A stretch of DNA of 7,255 nucleotides from Candidatus Peregrinibacteria bacterium (lineage in GTDB: Bacteria; Patescibacteriota; Gracilibacteria; Peribacterales; Peribacteraceae), in NCBI GenBank assembly GCA_016201685.1, contig JACQCJ010000023.1, forward strand, positions 1 through 7,255, in the 5' to 3' direction. Below are positions 1-4,986 of this stretch, one piece after another. The translations under genes were made by a program, and so were the position numbers. The notes beneath the pieces were generated by a model, which did no database searches, was not told the origin of the DNA, and was given only the letters and a program-made list of their open reading frames with translations. Every line of letters starts with the position of its first letter. Positions within the stretch are counted from its first letter, which is position 1.

Positions 1-1
1 G

Positions 2-112
2 TTTGTGAAGACGCACAATGTTCCCACACTGCGGATGCCGCGAAACACGCCCCATCAGGATGTTTTCCGAGAAGCACAGCAATGCATCGCAAAACTTTCT
101 CCGCTCATCTGA
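2..112 (+). CDS. Possible C-terminal tail of an upstream gene (partial)
   Basis: A frame open from the left edge encodes 36 residues and ends at TGA (110-112). The residues are mixed polar and hydrophobic (for example DVFREAQQCIAKL near the end), compatible with a final amphipathic helix. I recognise no family. It ends 27 nt before the start of the retropepsin-like gene on the same strand, so the two could have been co-transcribed. A competing open frame in the same stretch (start about 18, stop about 137) looks less protein-like. The call rests only on the frame being open to the window edge, so chance is a real alternative. Confidence 0.3.
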   Translation, partial: FVKTHNVPTLRMPRNTPHQDVFREAQQCIAKLSPLI

Positions 113-139
113 GGTAGAATCTTCACGCCGGATTTAGGT

Positions 140-310
140 ATGGAGTTTGATTTCATTCCATGGCAAACGGATGTTGGCATGGAATGGCTGCCGATGTTGC
201 CCATTCAGTTGAATGGATTCCCTATTGGGAATGGTCTCGTGGATACAGGTGCAACGGTCACAATCCTTCCAATAGATTTGTTGCCGATTAGCTCCACTGG
301 CGGACTATGA
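140..310 (+). pseudogene. Retropepsin-like aspartic protease, 5' part (cut by an IS)
   Basis: Encodes 56 residues starting MEFDFIPW. A beta-strand pattern ending LPIQLNGFPIGNG leads into LVDTGATVTILP, with the catalytic D-T-G-A at residues 35-38. This is the signature of single-domain retroviral-type aspartic proteases, which act as homodimers and are usually about 120-150 residues. The frame ends at TGA 308-310, which is the first triplet of the inserted IS. The second half (flap and C-terminal ILLG strand) continues at 1268-1546. Joining residue 56 (CTA, 305-307) to the ATG at 1268 gives a continuous 148-residue protein. The N-terminal phasing before DTGA matches the family, so ATG 140 is probably the real start, although there is no clear ribosome binding site. 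As it stands the fragment lacks the flap and C-terminal strand and should be inactive. Confidence 0.62.
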
Positions 311-313
311 CCC

Positions 314-1205
314 ATGATCAACATTTCCCGTGCGCTGAAGCAGGAGCGCCTCATGAAAGCCCTGACAGGCGTTTCGCCCTCAGAGTTTCGCAACCTGCTC
401 GTGACCTTCGAGGCTCTTCTCTATGAGGACGCGCACAAAAAGAAGCGTCAGCGGAAATTCGGGGGCGGAAGCAAGGGCGCTCTCGCAAAGTCTCCCGAGC
501 AGAAGCTCTTCTTCGCCCTCTTCTACATCAAGGTCTACCCGACCTACGACGTCGCAGGGTTCTTCTGCGACGTCGATCGCTCTCGTCCCTGCAAATGGGC
601 GAAACAGCTTCTTCCTCTCCTCCAAAAGACTCTGGGGCGGGAACTTGTCTTTCCGGAGCGCCAGATCCACAGCGTGGAAGAGTTTCTGCGGAAATTCCCG
701 GAGGCGAAGGATCTCTTCATCGACGGAACCGAACGCCCCAGGCAGCGACCGAAGAAAGGCAAGACGCAGCGCAAGCACTACTCGGGCAAGAAGAAGCGCC
801 ATACACGGAAGAACATCGTCTGGTCGGACGAAGGAGGCAGGATTCTCCTCGTGTCCCCCTCAAAGGCGGGCTCCGCTCACGACAAACGTCTCCACGACAA
901 GAACGGCGGTCTCCATGTCGTGCCGGATCACATACACAAATGGACCGATACCGGCTTCCTGGGCATACAGAAGGACGCTCCCAACGTGCACGTGCCGAAG
1001 AAATCGAGCAAGCATCACCCCCTGGCCGAGAAAGAGAAGGAGGACAACAGGATCATCCTCGGGGCTGCGCGTTCTCTCGGAGCGCGCCCTGTGCGGCATG
1101 AAGAGATTTCGAGCCGTGTCCGATGTGTACCGGAACCATGACGGCTTTGATGATCTCCTTGTCTCCCTGAGCGCGGGACTGTGGAATTTCCATCTCCGCG
1201 CCTGA
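314..1205 (+). pseudogene. IS5-family DDE transposase with +1 frameshift
   Basis: The main frame (314-1141) has an N-terminal helix-turn-helix region (about residues 60-103). It then shows FIDGTERP with the first catalytic Asp (D137), the family motif SGKKKRHT (157-164), HDK (189-191) and WTDTGF with the second Asp (D212). After NRII (residue 248, near 1055-1057) that frame turns into nonsense. Skipping one base at about 1058 continues as SGLRVLSERALCGMKRF, then RNHDGFDDLL and a stop at 1203-1205. That tail is the expected ISL2-type C terminus and includes the catalytic Glu (about E256, 44 residues after D212). The repaired protein is 296 residues, a normal length. Reading the main frame alone loses the Glu. 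Homology-like sequence begins right after ATG 314, which supports that start; ATG 353 has a better GGAG upstream and is the alternative. A single-base indel is more likely than programmed shifting, because IS5-family recoding is normally -1. Confidence 0.75.
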
Positions 1206-1208
1206 TCC

Positions 1209-1228
1209 GGGAGGGGGAGGGAGGGGGG
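1209..1228 (+). other. G-quadruplex-forming tract near the IS right end
   Basis: Four G-runs of 3, 5, 3 and 6 are separated by single A residues, beginning 3 nt after the transposase stop. Single-nucleotide loops are the most favourable arrangement for a parallel quadruplex. It lies within the IS, about 36 nt from its right end. Whether it folds or has a role is unknown. Confidence 0.6.
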
Positions 1229-1267
1229 AACCTCATCCTTAAGCCAATTTAATGGGCAACAGGTCTA

Positions 1268-1546
1268 ATGGCTTTGATGGATTTGCTCGACGTTCATCTT
1301 GATGAAGAAAAAAGCATCATTATGAACCACGCGGGAGGCGGTACATTCAAGGCAATACCGGGAGATCAGAAAGTAACGTTTTGTATAGAGCATTCGGGAT
1401 TTCGTCCTCTTCAATGGAAAGGCACTGTCTTTTTCAGCTCCCTTCAGGACACCATTCTCCTCGGACACTACGAATGTCTTGATCAATTGATACTCACTCT
1501 CGATGGACCAAGAAGAAAGCTGCGAGTCGAACAGAAATCAAAATAG
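1268..1546 (+). pseudogene. Retropepsin-like aspartic protease, 3' part
   Basis: Encodes 92 residues from MALMDLLDVHLDEEKS to RVEQKSK with a stop at 1544-1546. NHAGGGTFKAIPG (around residues 20-32) fits the flap/psi-loop region. TILLGHYECLDQLILTLDG (about 61-80) fits the C-terminal hydrophobic ILLG strand and helix of retropepsin-like proteases. There is no catalytic DTGA here; it is in the 140-310 fragment. An in-frame stop (TAA 1250-1252) lies just upstream inside the IS. The ATG at 1268 is probably an internal Met of the original 148-residue protein, not a true start. It could still be translated as a free fragment, but without the active-site strand it should have no protease activity. 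Confidence 0.6.
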
Positions 1547-1547
1547 G

Positions 1548-1568
1548 TGTTGTGGCTGACACACAACA
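1548..1568 (+). terminator. Hairpin just after the retropepsin gene (possible weak terminator)
   Basis: A perfect 7-bp stem, TGTTGTG (1548-1554) and CACAACA (1562-1568), with a 7-nt loop, starts 1 nt after the stop codon. No T-run follows directly; the nearest is at about 1618-1625. It is not a canonical intrinsic terminator and could simply stabilise the mRNA 3' end. Confidence 0.35.
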
Positions 1569-1667
1569 ATCCTTGAATGTGTTTGGGAAAGGCAGCTATC
1601 ACATGTGAAGTTCTAGGTTTTTTTTGTCCATATTCTCCTTTAGTATGGATGCATGGGTCAGTAGCTC

Positions 1668-1705
1668 CCCCCTTCGTCTGTCTCGGTGGACTACGGTGGG
1701 CAAGC
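1668..1705 (+). repeat. REP-like palindrome, copy 1, in the D loop of a tRNA relic
   Basis: A 37-38 nt element with core CTTCGTCTGTCTCGGTGGAC and tail GGGCAAG. The centre folds back (GTCTGT against GGTGGAC) using G-T pairs. It matches the element at 5058-5094 at 27 of 37 positions without gaps, including the CTTCGTC, GGAC and GGGCAAG blocks. It splits GCTC from AGTTGG, so the tRNA-like sequence gives clean insertion boundaries to within 1 nt. Confidence 0.72.
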
Positions 1706-1719
1706 AGTTGGTAGAGCAG

Positions 1720-1744
1720 CCCCGCAGCGCTCACGTATGCGGGG
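1720..1744 (+). repeat. 25-nt GC hairpin replacing the anticodon arm (copy A)
   Basis: A 7-bp perfect stem, CCCCGCA (1720-1726) with TGCGGGG (1738-1744), and an 11-nt loop. The flanks are the tRNA bases GAGCAG and TTGGTCC, exactly where the anticodon stem-loop should be. The same stem and total length occur at 2099-2123 with a different loop sequence. Confidence 0.75.
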
Positions 1745-1782
1745 TTGGTCCAGGGTTCAAGTCTTCGTTTCTTTCATTGCAT

Positions 1783-1858
1783 GGGTCAGTAGCTCAGTTG
1801 GTAGAGCAGGAGCCTCTTAAGCTCTTGGTCCAGGGTTCAAGTCCCTGCTGACCCACCA
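1783..1858 (+). tRNA. tRNA-Lys (anticodon CTT)
   Basis: A complete 76-nt cloverleaf decoding AAG. The acceptor stem GGGTCAG pairs with CTGACCC. The D arm is GCTC / AGTTGGTA / GAGC with the G18-G19 pair. The anticodon stem GGAGC pairs with GCTCT (one G-T pair), and the loop CTCTTAA places CTT at 34-36 (1816-1818). The variable region is 5 nt, and the T arm CAGGG / TTCAAGT / CCCTG is canonical. Discriminator A is followed by a genome-encoded CCA. It is the only intact tRNA of the cluster, with broken copies on both sides, and its final 34 nt recur exactly at 2124-2157. It is probably functional. No clear promoter is visible in the short stretch that separates it from relic copy A. Confidence 0.96.
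1825..1858 (+). repeat. att-like direct repeat, left copy (tRNA 3' end)
   Basis: The last 34 nt of tRNA-Lys, from TTGGTCCAGGG through the CCA, are identical to 2124-2157. Start-to-start distance is 299 bp. A tRNA 3' end repeated on the far side of a small nuclease gene is the layout left by elements that integrate into tRNA genes and regenerate them. Here it is only an architectural resemblance; no integrase is present. Confidence 0.7.
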
Positions 1859-1867
1859 GAAATTTCT

Positions 1868-2113
1868 ATGCCACAAATCGGTGTCTATATTTTGGAGGGA
1901 TCGCGATAGTACGTTGGGAGCACCAACGATCTTGAACGAAGACTCCACGAACATGCAATCGGGCATACCCATACGACGAAGAGAATAGGAAGATGGGTAC
2001 TGAAGAAATTTTTCCCTTGTGTTTCGCTTGAAGAAGCACGCACATTGGAACATCAGATAAAGAAATCGAAAAATGTTTCTCGCTGGTTGGCAGAGCAGCC
2101 CCGCACGCGTTAG
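1868..2113 (+). pseudogene. GIY-YIG nuclease domain protein, amber-interrupted
   Basis: Begins 9 nt after the tRNA-Lys CCA end and reads MPQIGVYILEGSR, then TAG (1907-1909), then YVGSTNDLERRLHEH. The two halves of the GIY-YIG motif (GVY at 5-7, YVG at 15-17) and the catalytic Arg region (LERR, 22-25) are present. So are the metal-binding Glu (E61 in EEARTLEHQIKK) and a basic KKSKN tail. The length of about 81 codons is normal for small single-domain (URI-type) GIY-YIG proteins. The stop lies where family members usually have an aromatic residue before YVG, so a TAT or TAC to TAG change is the simple explanation. No alternative start follows it. The last residues (RWLAEQPRTR) are encoded by the D arm and hairpin of tRNA relic C, and the stop is in that hairpin's loop. 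Expressed only if the amber codon is suppressed. Confidence 0.75.
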
Positions 2114-2123
2114 CGCTGCGGGG
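2099..2123 (+). repeat. 25-nt GC hairpin replacing the anticodon arm (copy C)
   Basis: Stem CCCCGCA (2099-2105) with TGCGGGG (2117-2123) and 11-nt loop CGCGTTAGCGC, which contains a further CGC/GCG pairing. Same stem, length and tRNA insertion point as 1720-1744, so the two broken copies probably share an ancestor already carrying this hairpin. No T-run follows, so it is not a canonical terminator. Confidence 0.75.
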
Positions 2124-2157
2124 TTGGTCCAGGGTTCAAGTCCCTGCTGACCCACCA
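2124..2157 (+). repeat. att-like direct repeat, right copy
   Basis: 34 nt identical to 1825-1858. The match stops exactly at the hairpin on the left and at the end of CCA on the right. Confidence 0.7.
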
Positions 2158-2171
2158 TTGGCATTCTGAAG

Positions 2172-2780
2172 CTAAAAAGACGATCTAATTCCAGATACAA
2201 CCTGTTGCATAAGTTGGGCGATCCGTTCGCTTGTTCGTTCGTACAGAATCGCTTCGTCTCGGAACTCGGGTTTCGATTTGGGTGCAAGACTAGGTGAAAA
2301 GTGCAAAAGAACCCTGACGGGCACCTCTGGATCTTTTGAAGCAAGCCCGTGAACAATTCCTGGAGGCAGCACAACGATTGAACCTGCTGCAACATCCGTA
2401 ACGCTGTCATCCAAAACCATCTGTCCCTTTCCAGTCAGAATCTCATAGATTTCATGCGTCACACCATGGACATGAACAGGAGAATCGGCAATGTCGAGCG
2501 AGGCAACGTGAGCGCAGTCCACCTGTTCGGTTGAACCATCATCTTTTGCGAACTCAATGGTCTCATCAACCATAAACCCTTTGACGCCACAAACACTGAC
2601 ATCGGCATTCTCAAGCGAAGCGGGAACTTGAGAAACCACTGCACCCCCTGTGAGAGGCTGGCCTCGAACTTTGTATCCGAGTGATCGTGATTTCAACGCT
2701 GTCGAATTCGTTGTGAGTCGCTTTTTCAGATCAGCTCGTTCTGCATCGCTCAATTGTCGTGGCTGCATGGTTTCCGCCAT
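2172..2780 (-). CDS. Cupin-domain protein
   Basis: 202 residues forming a single cupin beta-barrel with an extended N-terminal part. Motif 1 is complete: HVHGVTHE gives H103, H105 and E110 with G117, in the G(X)5HXH(X)4E(X)6G spacing. Motif 2 is GSIVVLPPGIVH, with G133, P139, G141 and H144. The three His and one Glu should bind a divalent metal. Substrate cannot be read from this; small cupins include isomerases, dioxygenases and sugar or small-molecule binding proteins. The first 60 residues are polar and partly helical with no signal peptide, so it is cytoplasmic. ATG 2780 is preceded by AGGG almost touching it; ATG at residue 5 is an alternative start. The gene lies 112 nt downstream of the GT5-like gene on the same strand and could share its transcript. 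It ends 14 nt from tRNA relic C. Confidence 0.85.
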   Translation of the reverse strand: MAETMQPRQLSDAERADLKKRLTTNSTALKSRSLGYKVRGQPLTGGAVVSQVPASLENADVSVCGVKGFMVDETIEFAKDDGSTEQVDCAHVASLDIADSPVHVHGVTHEIYEILTGKGQMVLDDSVTDVAAGSIVVLPPGIVHGLASKDPEVPVRVLLHFSPSLAPKSKPEFRDEAILYERTSERIAQLMQQVVSGIRSSF

Positions 2781-2792
2781 GCCCTAAGAATA

Positions 2793-2807
2793 GAGATGCT
2801 CCATCTC
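2793..2807. promoter_or_regulatory. Short perfect inverted repeat before the cupin start
   Basis: GAGATG-CTC-CATCTC, two 6-nt arms with a 3-nt centre, lies 12 nt upstream of the cupin ATG. It could be an operator half-site pair or an mRNA hairpin over the translation start. No known regulator is recognised. Confidence 0.25.
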
Positions 2808-2892
2808 CACGTAAACGCCTTTTTGAGTTCCATTCTCATCTCGTAGCAACCGACAGAGACGCGATGTCTACCTCCATCATGTCTGTGAATCG

Positions 2893-3510
2893 TCACACTC
2901 CCTCCCTCTCCACACTCTCCATGCAATGTCTCTGAATCGTTCTCCAATCGAAGGGGAAGCGATACGTTTCGCACGCGCGGACGAGAGCGGCGAAGCAGTG
3001 CCACTTCGTTTTCGCTTCGAAGAGGAAGGCGTTCCCCGTTTCTTGCACCGGATTGTAGTCTTCGAGTCCGGGGAGTGAGGGGGCGATCGGCACCACACCG
3101 TAGGGCAGGCAGAACGCGAGTTCTTTGGACGCGTGCTCGCTGAGAAAGAGCGCCATGTCCGTCGCAGCGACCATGCGGCGCACGGCCGACTCTTCCGATG
3201 ACACAATGTGTATGCGATACTTCTGTTCCTGCGCGAGCTTGGTGAAGAGCGAGCCGTACGCCGCCGACCCCTTGCCGAGTACCAGAAGTTCCAGTTCGAG
3301 TGAGAGAATCCCCGGCAGAGTCTCCCGCAGGAGTTCCCCGCCGAGCGTTTCCGACATGCCGGCAGGAAGGCACAGGATCGGGCGCTTGGGTTCCTTCGGC
3401 CACCCGAGTTCCTCCTGCAGCGCGATCTTGTTCTGGATTTTCTGATCCAGTGATCCGATGCTGTAGCGCCGCGCGATGTGATGGTCGTAGGCGGGGGAGA
3501 GCTGTGTCAT
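2893..3510 (-). CDS. Isolated glycogen/starch synthase-like (GT5) C-terminal domain, probably inactive
   Basis: 205 residues resembling only the second Rossmann domain of GT-B glycogen synthases, which are normally about 480 residues. Visible landmarks are SPAY near the start, KIALQEELGWP (28-38), LELLVLGKG (73-81), VRRMVAATDMALFLS (110-124), PYGVVPIAPSLPGLED (136-151), GNAFLF (159-164) and DWRTIQRHCM (188-197). The acceptor-side N-terminal domain with its KxGG motif is missing. The active-site stretch GRLVEQKG of true enzymes is replaced by PAGMSETLGG, losing the catalytic Arg and Lys. EPCGLTQL becomes EHASKELA. The usual C-terminal FSWEKSA segment is also missing. It is therefore unlikely to transfer glucose; a regulatory or binding pseudo-enzyme, or a decaying remnant with an intact frame, is more plausible. 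ATG 3510 is the only usual start after the upstream in-frame stop. A consensus -10 box sits upstream at 3531-3536. Confidence 0.68.
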   Translation of the reverse strand: MTQLSPAYDHHIARRYSIGSLDQKIQNKIALQEELGWPKEPKRPILCLPAGMSETLGGELLRETLPGILSLELELLVLGKGSAAYGSLFTKLAQEQKYRIHIVSSEESAVRRMVAATDMALFLSEHASKELAFCLPYGVVPIAPSLPGLEDYNPVQETGNAFLFEAKTKWHCFAALVRACETYRFPFDWRTIQRHCMESVEREGV

Positions 3511-3530
3511 AGGTATAGAAATATCCTCTT

Positions 3531-3536
3531 ATTATA
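3531..3536 (-). promoter_or_regulatory. Likely -10 box for the GT5-like gene
   Basis: Reads TATAAT on the minus strand, a perfect sigma-70 -10 hexamer, 20 nt before ATG 3510. Transcription would start about 3524, leaving a leader of roughly 13 nt. No good -35 is visible at 16-18 nt. AAGAGG lies near the predicted transcript start, too far from the ATG to be a standard ribosome binding site. Confidence 0.45.
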
Positions 3537-3605
3537 GCCGAAAACAGCGAAAAGTAGAAGCGGCGTTTTCTTGACGATTGCATCGATTATTCTCTGAGAA
3601 TTTAT

Positions 3606-3632
3606 GATGGATGGTTGGATGGTGGAATGGTA
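3606..3632 (+). repeat. Octamer repeat array, left arm (interrupted palindrome)
   Basis: About three units with period 8: GGATGGTT (3609-3616), GGATGGTG and GAATGGTA. The 14-mer GGATGGTTGGATGG (3609-3622) is the exact reverse complement of 5005-5018, beyond the IS4-family element. Before the IS arrived, the two arms formed one palindrome with a loop of about 30-70 nt. Confidence 0.6.
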
Positions 3633-3641
3633 AACAAGGAT
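3633..3641. repeat. IS4-family target site duplication, left copy
   Basis: AACAAGGAT lies immediately outside the left inverted repeat and is identical to 4957-4965. Nine bp is in the usual range for IS4-family elements. Confidence 0.93.
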
Positions 3642-4956
3642 CACTCGTTCCCAAAGAAACTCATAAAAATCTAAATACTTTGGCTTGATTGAGAGGAAAA
3701 GTAGCCTGAATTTTTTTTGGACACTTCAAATGGGGAGCGGAAGATTACAGCATAATTCCCCATTTTCCGCATGTACGACGGTTCCTACGTTTTCCGCCAA
3801 ATCACCGGCGTGCTTTCACGGTACGACTTTGAACAATGCGTCGATGTGTACAACGGAAATCGTTTCGTAAAATCTTTTCCGTGCTGGCAGCAATTCCTCT
3901 GCCTCATCTTCGGGCAACTCACGTTTCGTGAAAGTACGCGCAGCATCGTCCTCTGTCTCAACGCACATCCGAAGAAGCTGTATCATCTCGGCTTCGCGAC
4001 AACCATCAAGCTCTCCACGTTGTATTACGCCAATGAGCAACGAGACTGGCGGATCTACGAAGCCTTCGCTCAGATGCTCATCAAGCGCGTTCGTCCTCTC
4101 TACCAAGACGACCGCTCCTTTCTGGAAGGTCTCGACGGCGCCTTCTATGCGTTCGATTCCACCACCATTGATCTCTGTCTCGCCGTCTTCACCTGGGCGC
4201 ATTTTCGGGAACACAAAGGGGCCGTGAAGGCGCATGTCCTTCTGGCTCTACGGGGCAATCTTCCGGTGTTTATCCACATCACGGACGGAACGGTGCATGA
4301 TGTGAATGCTCTCGATATGCTCCCGATCGAACCCGGCGCCTGTTACATTATGGATCGTGGGTACATCGATTTCCGCAGACTCTATGACATCCACGAGAAG
4401 GGCGCGTTCTTCATCACGCGCATGAAACGCAACACGCAATACACACGTCTCTACTCGCGTCGCGTCGATCGATCGCAAGGACTTCGCTGTGATCAGACCA
4501 TCCGTCTGACGGGCATCAAAGCGCAGAAGGATTACCCTGATCTTCTGCGGCGCGTGAAGTTCTACGACAGCGAGACAAAGAACACCTACGTCTTCCTGAC
4601 GAACAACTTCATCCTGACCGCACAGCAGATCGCCGACCTGTACAAGCAGCGCTGGCAGATCGAACTCTTCTTCAAGTGGATCAAGGGGCATCTCAAAATC
4701 ACAGTGTTCTGGGGAGAATCGGAGAACGCGGTGCGGACCCAAATCTGGGTGGCGGTGTGCACCTACCTCGCGGTGGCCATTCTCAAGAAACAGTGGCGTA
4801 TTGAACAGAGCATGTACGATATTCTACAAATCTTGAGCACCTCAGCATTCGAGAAGATTGGCTTGCAGGAGCTCTTTTCAAAGATCGACTTGCAAAAACC
4901 CGAACCAGACCCCGACTTTTCGGCTCTGGGATTGGGATTTTAATTGGGAACGAGTG
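3642..4956 (+). mobile_element. Complete IS4-family insertion sequence (1315 bp)
   Basis: Bounded by perfect 13-bp inverted repeats, CACTCGTTCCCAA (3642-3654) and TTGGGAACGAGTG (4944-4956), with weaker matching a few bases further in. Both ends are flanked by the 9-bp duplication AACAAGGAT. The element carries one intact transposase gene that ends 1 nt before the right inverted repeat. Perfect ends, perfect duplication and an intact frame indicate a recent and probably active insertion. It landed in the loop of an octamer-repeat palindrome between the GT5-like and exonuclease genes and breaks no gene. The 129 nt before the transposase start hold no other gene. Confidence 0.95.
3771..4943 (+). 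CDS. IS4-family DDE transposase
   Basis: 390 residues, full length. The N-terminal DNA-binding region (about 1-60, with YNGNR, WQQFLCLIFGQLTFRES) matches the domain typical of this IS4 branch. The RNase H-fold catalytic core has D129 in YAFDSTTIDL, D195 in YIMDRGYIDF and E298. The IS4 signature Y-(2)-R-(3)-E-(6)-K is exact: Y291, R294, E298, K305 in YKQRWQIELFFKWIK. The enzyme would cut and paste the flanking 13-bp ends. The stop codon TAA directly abuts the right inverted repeat. No ribosome binding site is evident before ATG 3771 (upstream is pyrimidine-rich), which may keep expression low. No frameshift or missing catalytic residue is seen. Confidence 0.96.
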   Translation: MYDGSYVFRQITGVLSRYDFEQCVDVYNGNRFVKSFPCWQQFLCLIFGQLTFRESTRSIVLCLNAHPKKLYHLGFATTIKLSTLYYANEQRDWRIYEAFAQMLIKRVRPLYQDDRSFLEGLDGAFYAFDSTTIDLCLAVFTWAHFREHKGAVKAHVLLALRGNLPVFIHITDGTVHDVNALDMLPIEPGACYIMDRGYIDFRRLYDIHEKGAFFITRMKRNTQYTRLYSRRVDRSQGLRCDQTIRLTGIKAQKDYPDLLRRVKFYDSETKNTYVFLTNNFILTAQQIADLYKQRWQIELFFKWIKGHLKITVFWGESENAVRTQIWVAVCTYLAVAILKKQWRIEQSMYDILQILSTSAFEKIGLQELFSKIDLQKPEPDPDFSALGLGF

Positions 4957-4965
4957 AACAAGGAT
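4957..4965. repeat. IS4-family target site duplication, right copy
   Basis: AACAAGGAT, identical to 3633-3641, directly follows the right inverted repeat. Confidence 0.93.
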
Positions 4966-4986
4966 AAATCTTCTATTCCGCTTGCG

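Larger units (their letters stand above)
308..1264 (+). mobile_element. IS5-family (ISL2-like) insertion sequence inside the retropepsin gene
   Basis: About 957 bp, carrying one DDE transposase frame. The proposed target duplication is CTA at 305-307 and 1265-1267; deleting the IS and one CTA restores the host reading frame exactly. The ends share imperfect inversion: CCCAT at 311-315 against ATGGG at 1252-1256. A looser gapped match pairs GACTATGACCCAT (303-315) with the complement of ATGGGCAACAGGTC (1252-1265). The right terminus therefore seems about 5 nt longer than the left, so the exact ends carry a few bases of uncertainty. Size, transposase type and a 3-bp duplication all suit IS5-family elements. 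The only gene inside is frameshifted, so the copy is probably not autonomous. A poly-G tract lies between the transposase stop and the right end. Confidence 0.66.
1655..1763 (+). pseudogene. Broken tRNA-Lys-like copy A, upstream of the intact gene
   Basis: It begins GGGTCAGTAGCTC, identical to the acceptor strand and D-stem of the intact tRNA-Lys at 1783. The preceding TGCAT is also shared. A 38-bp palindromic insert (1668-1705) then interrupts the D loop. The copy resumes AGTTGGTAGAGCAG, exactly as in the intact gene. The 15-nt anticodon hairpin is replaced by a 25-nt GC-rich hairpin (1720-1744). It continues with 19 nt identical to the variable region and 5' T-arm of the intact gene, ending at 1763. 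The 3' half of the T-stem, the acceptor strand and CCA are missing. It has no anticodon and cannot form a cloverleaf, so it is a relic or a tRNA-derived repeat. Confidence 0.8.
2085..2157 (+). pseudogene. Broken tRNA-Lys-like copy C (3' part only)
   Basis: Starts at GGTTGGCAGAGCAG, matching the D loop and 3' D-stem of tRNA-Lys at 12 of 14 positions. It has the 25-nt hairpin (2099-2123) in place of the anticodon arm, then 34 nt identical to the tRNA 3' end including CCA. The 5' acceptor strand and first half of the D arm are absent; in their place is the end of the GIY-YIG frame. It cannot make a tRNA alone. It would put a T-arm-like, CCA-ended structure on the 3' end of any nuclease transcript. 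Confidence 0.78.

Noticed and set aside
298..1272. TGGC at 298-301 and 1269-1272 as an alternative 4-bp target duplication for the IS5-family element
   Set aside because: Joining there throws the protease out of frame, whereas the CTA pair restores it; CTA is preferred but the evidence is short.
1599..1608. Perfect 10-nt palindrome TCACATGTGA
   Set aside because: Too short to call an operator, with no gene start directly downstream and no second copy in the window.
1624..1851. Plus-strand open frame encoding GSVAQLVEQEPLKLL near its end
   Set aside because: This is the tRNA-Lys and its relic copy read as protein; the VAQLVEQ pattern is a classic tRNA translation artefact.
2099..2123. GC hairpin as a Rho-independent terminator of the GIY-YIG gene
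   Set aside because: No T-run follows and the flanks are conserved tRNA sequence; the same hairpin also occurs without any gene before it at 1720-1744.
1655..2157. Repeated tRNA pieces and hairpins as a CRISPR array
   Set aside because: Repeats are tRNA-derived, unevenly spaced and of different lengths, with no spacer-like regular units.
1817..2410. Minus-strand open frame spanning tRNA-Lys, GIY-YIG relic and cupin 3' end
   Set aside because: It crosses a functional tRNA and includes the tRNA antisense translation (WVSRDLNPGPRA-type), so it is not a gene.
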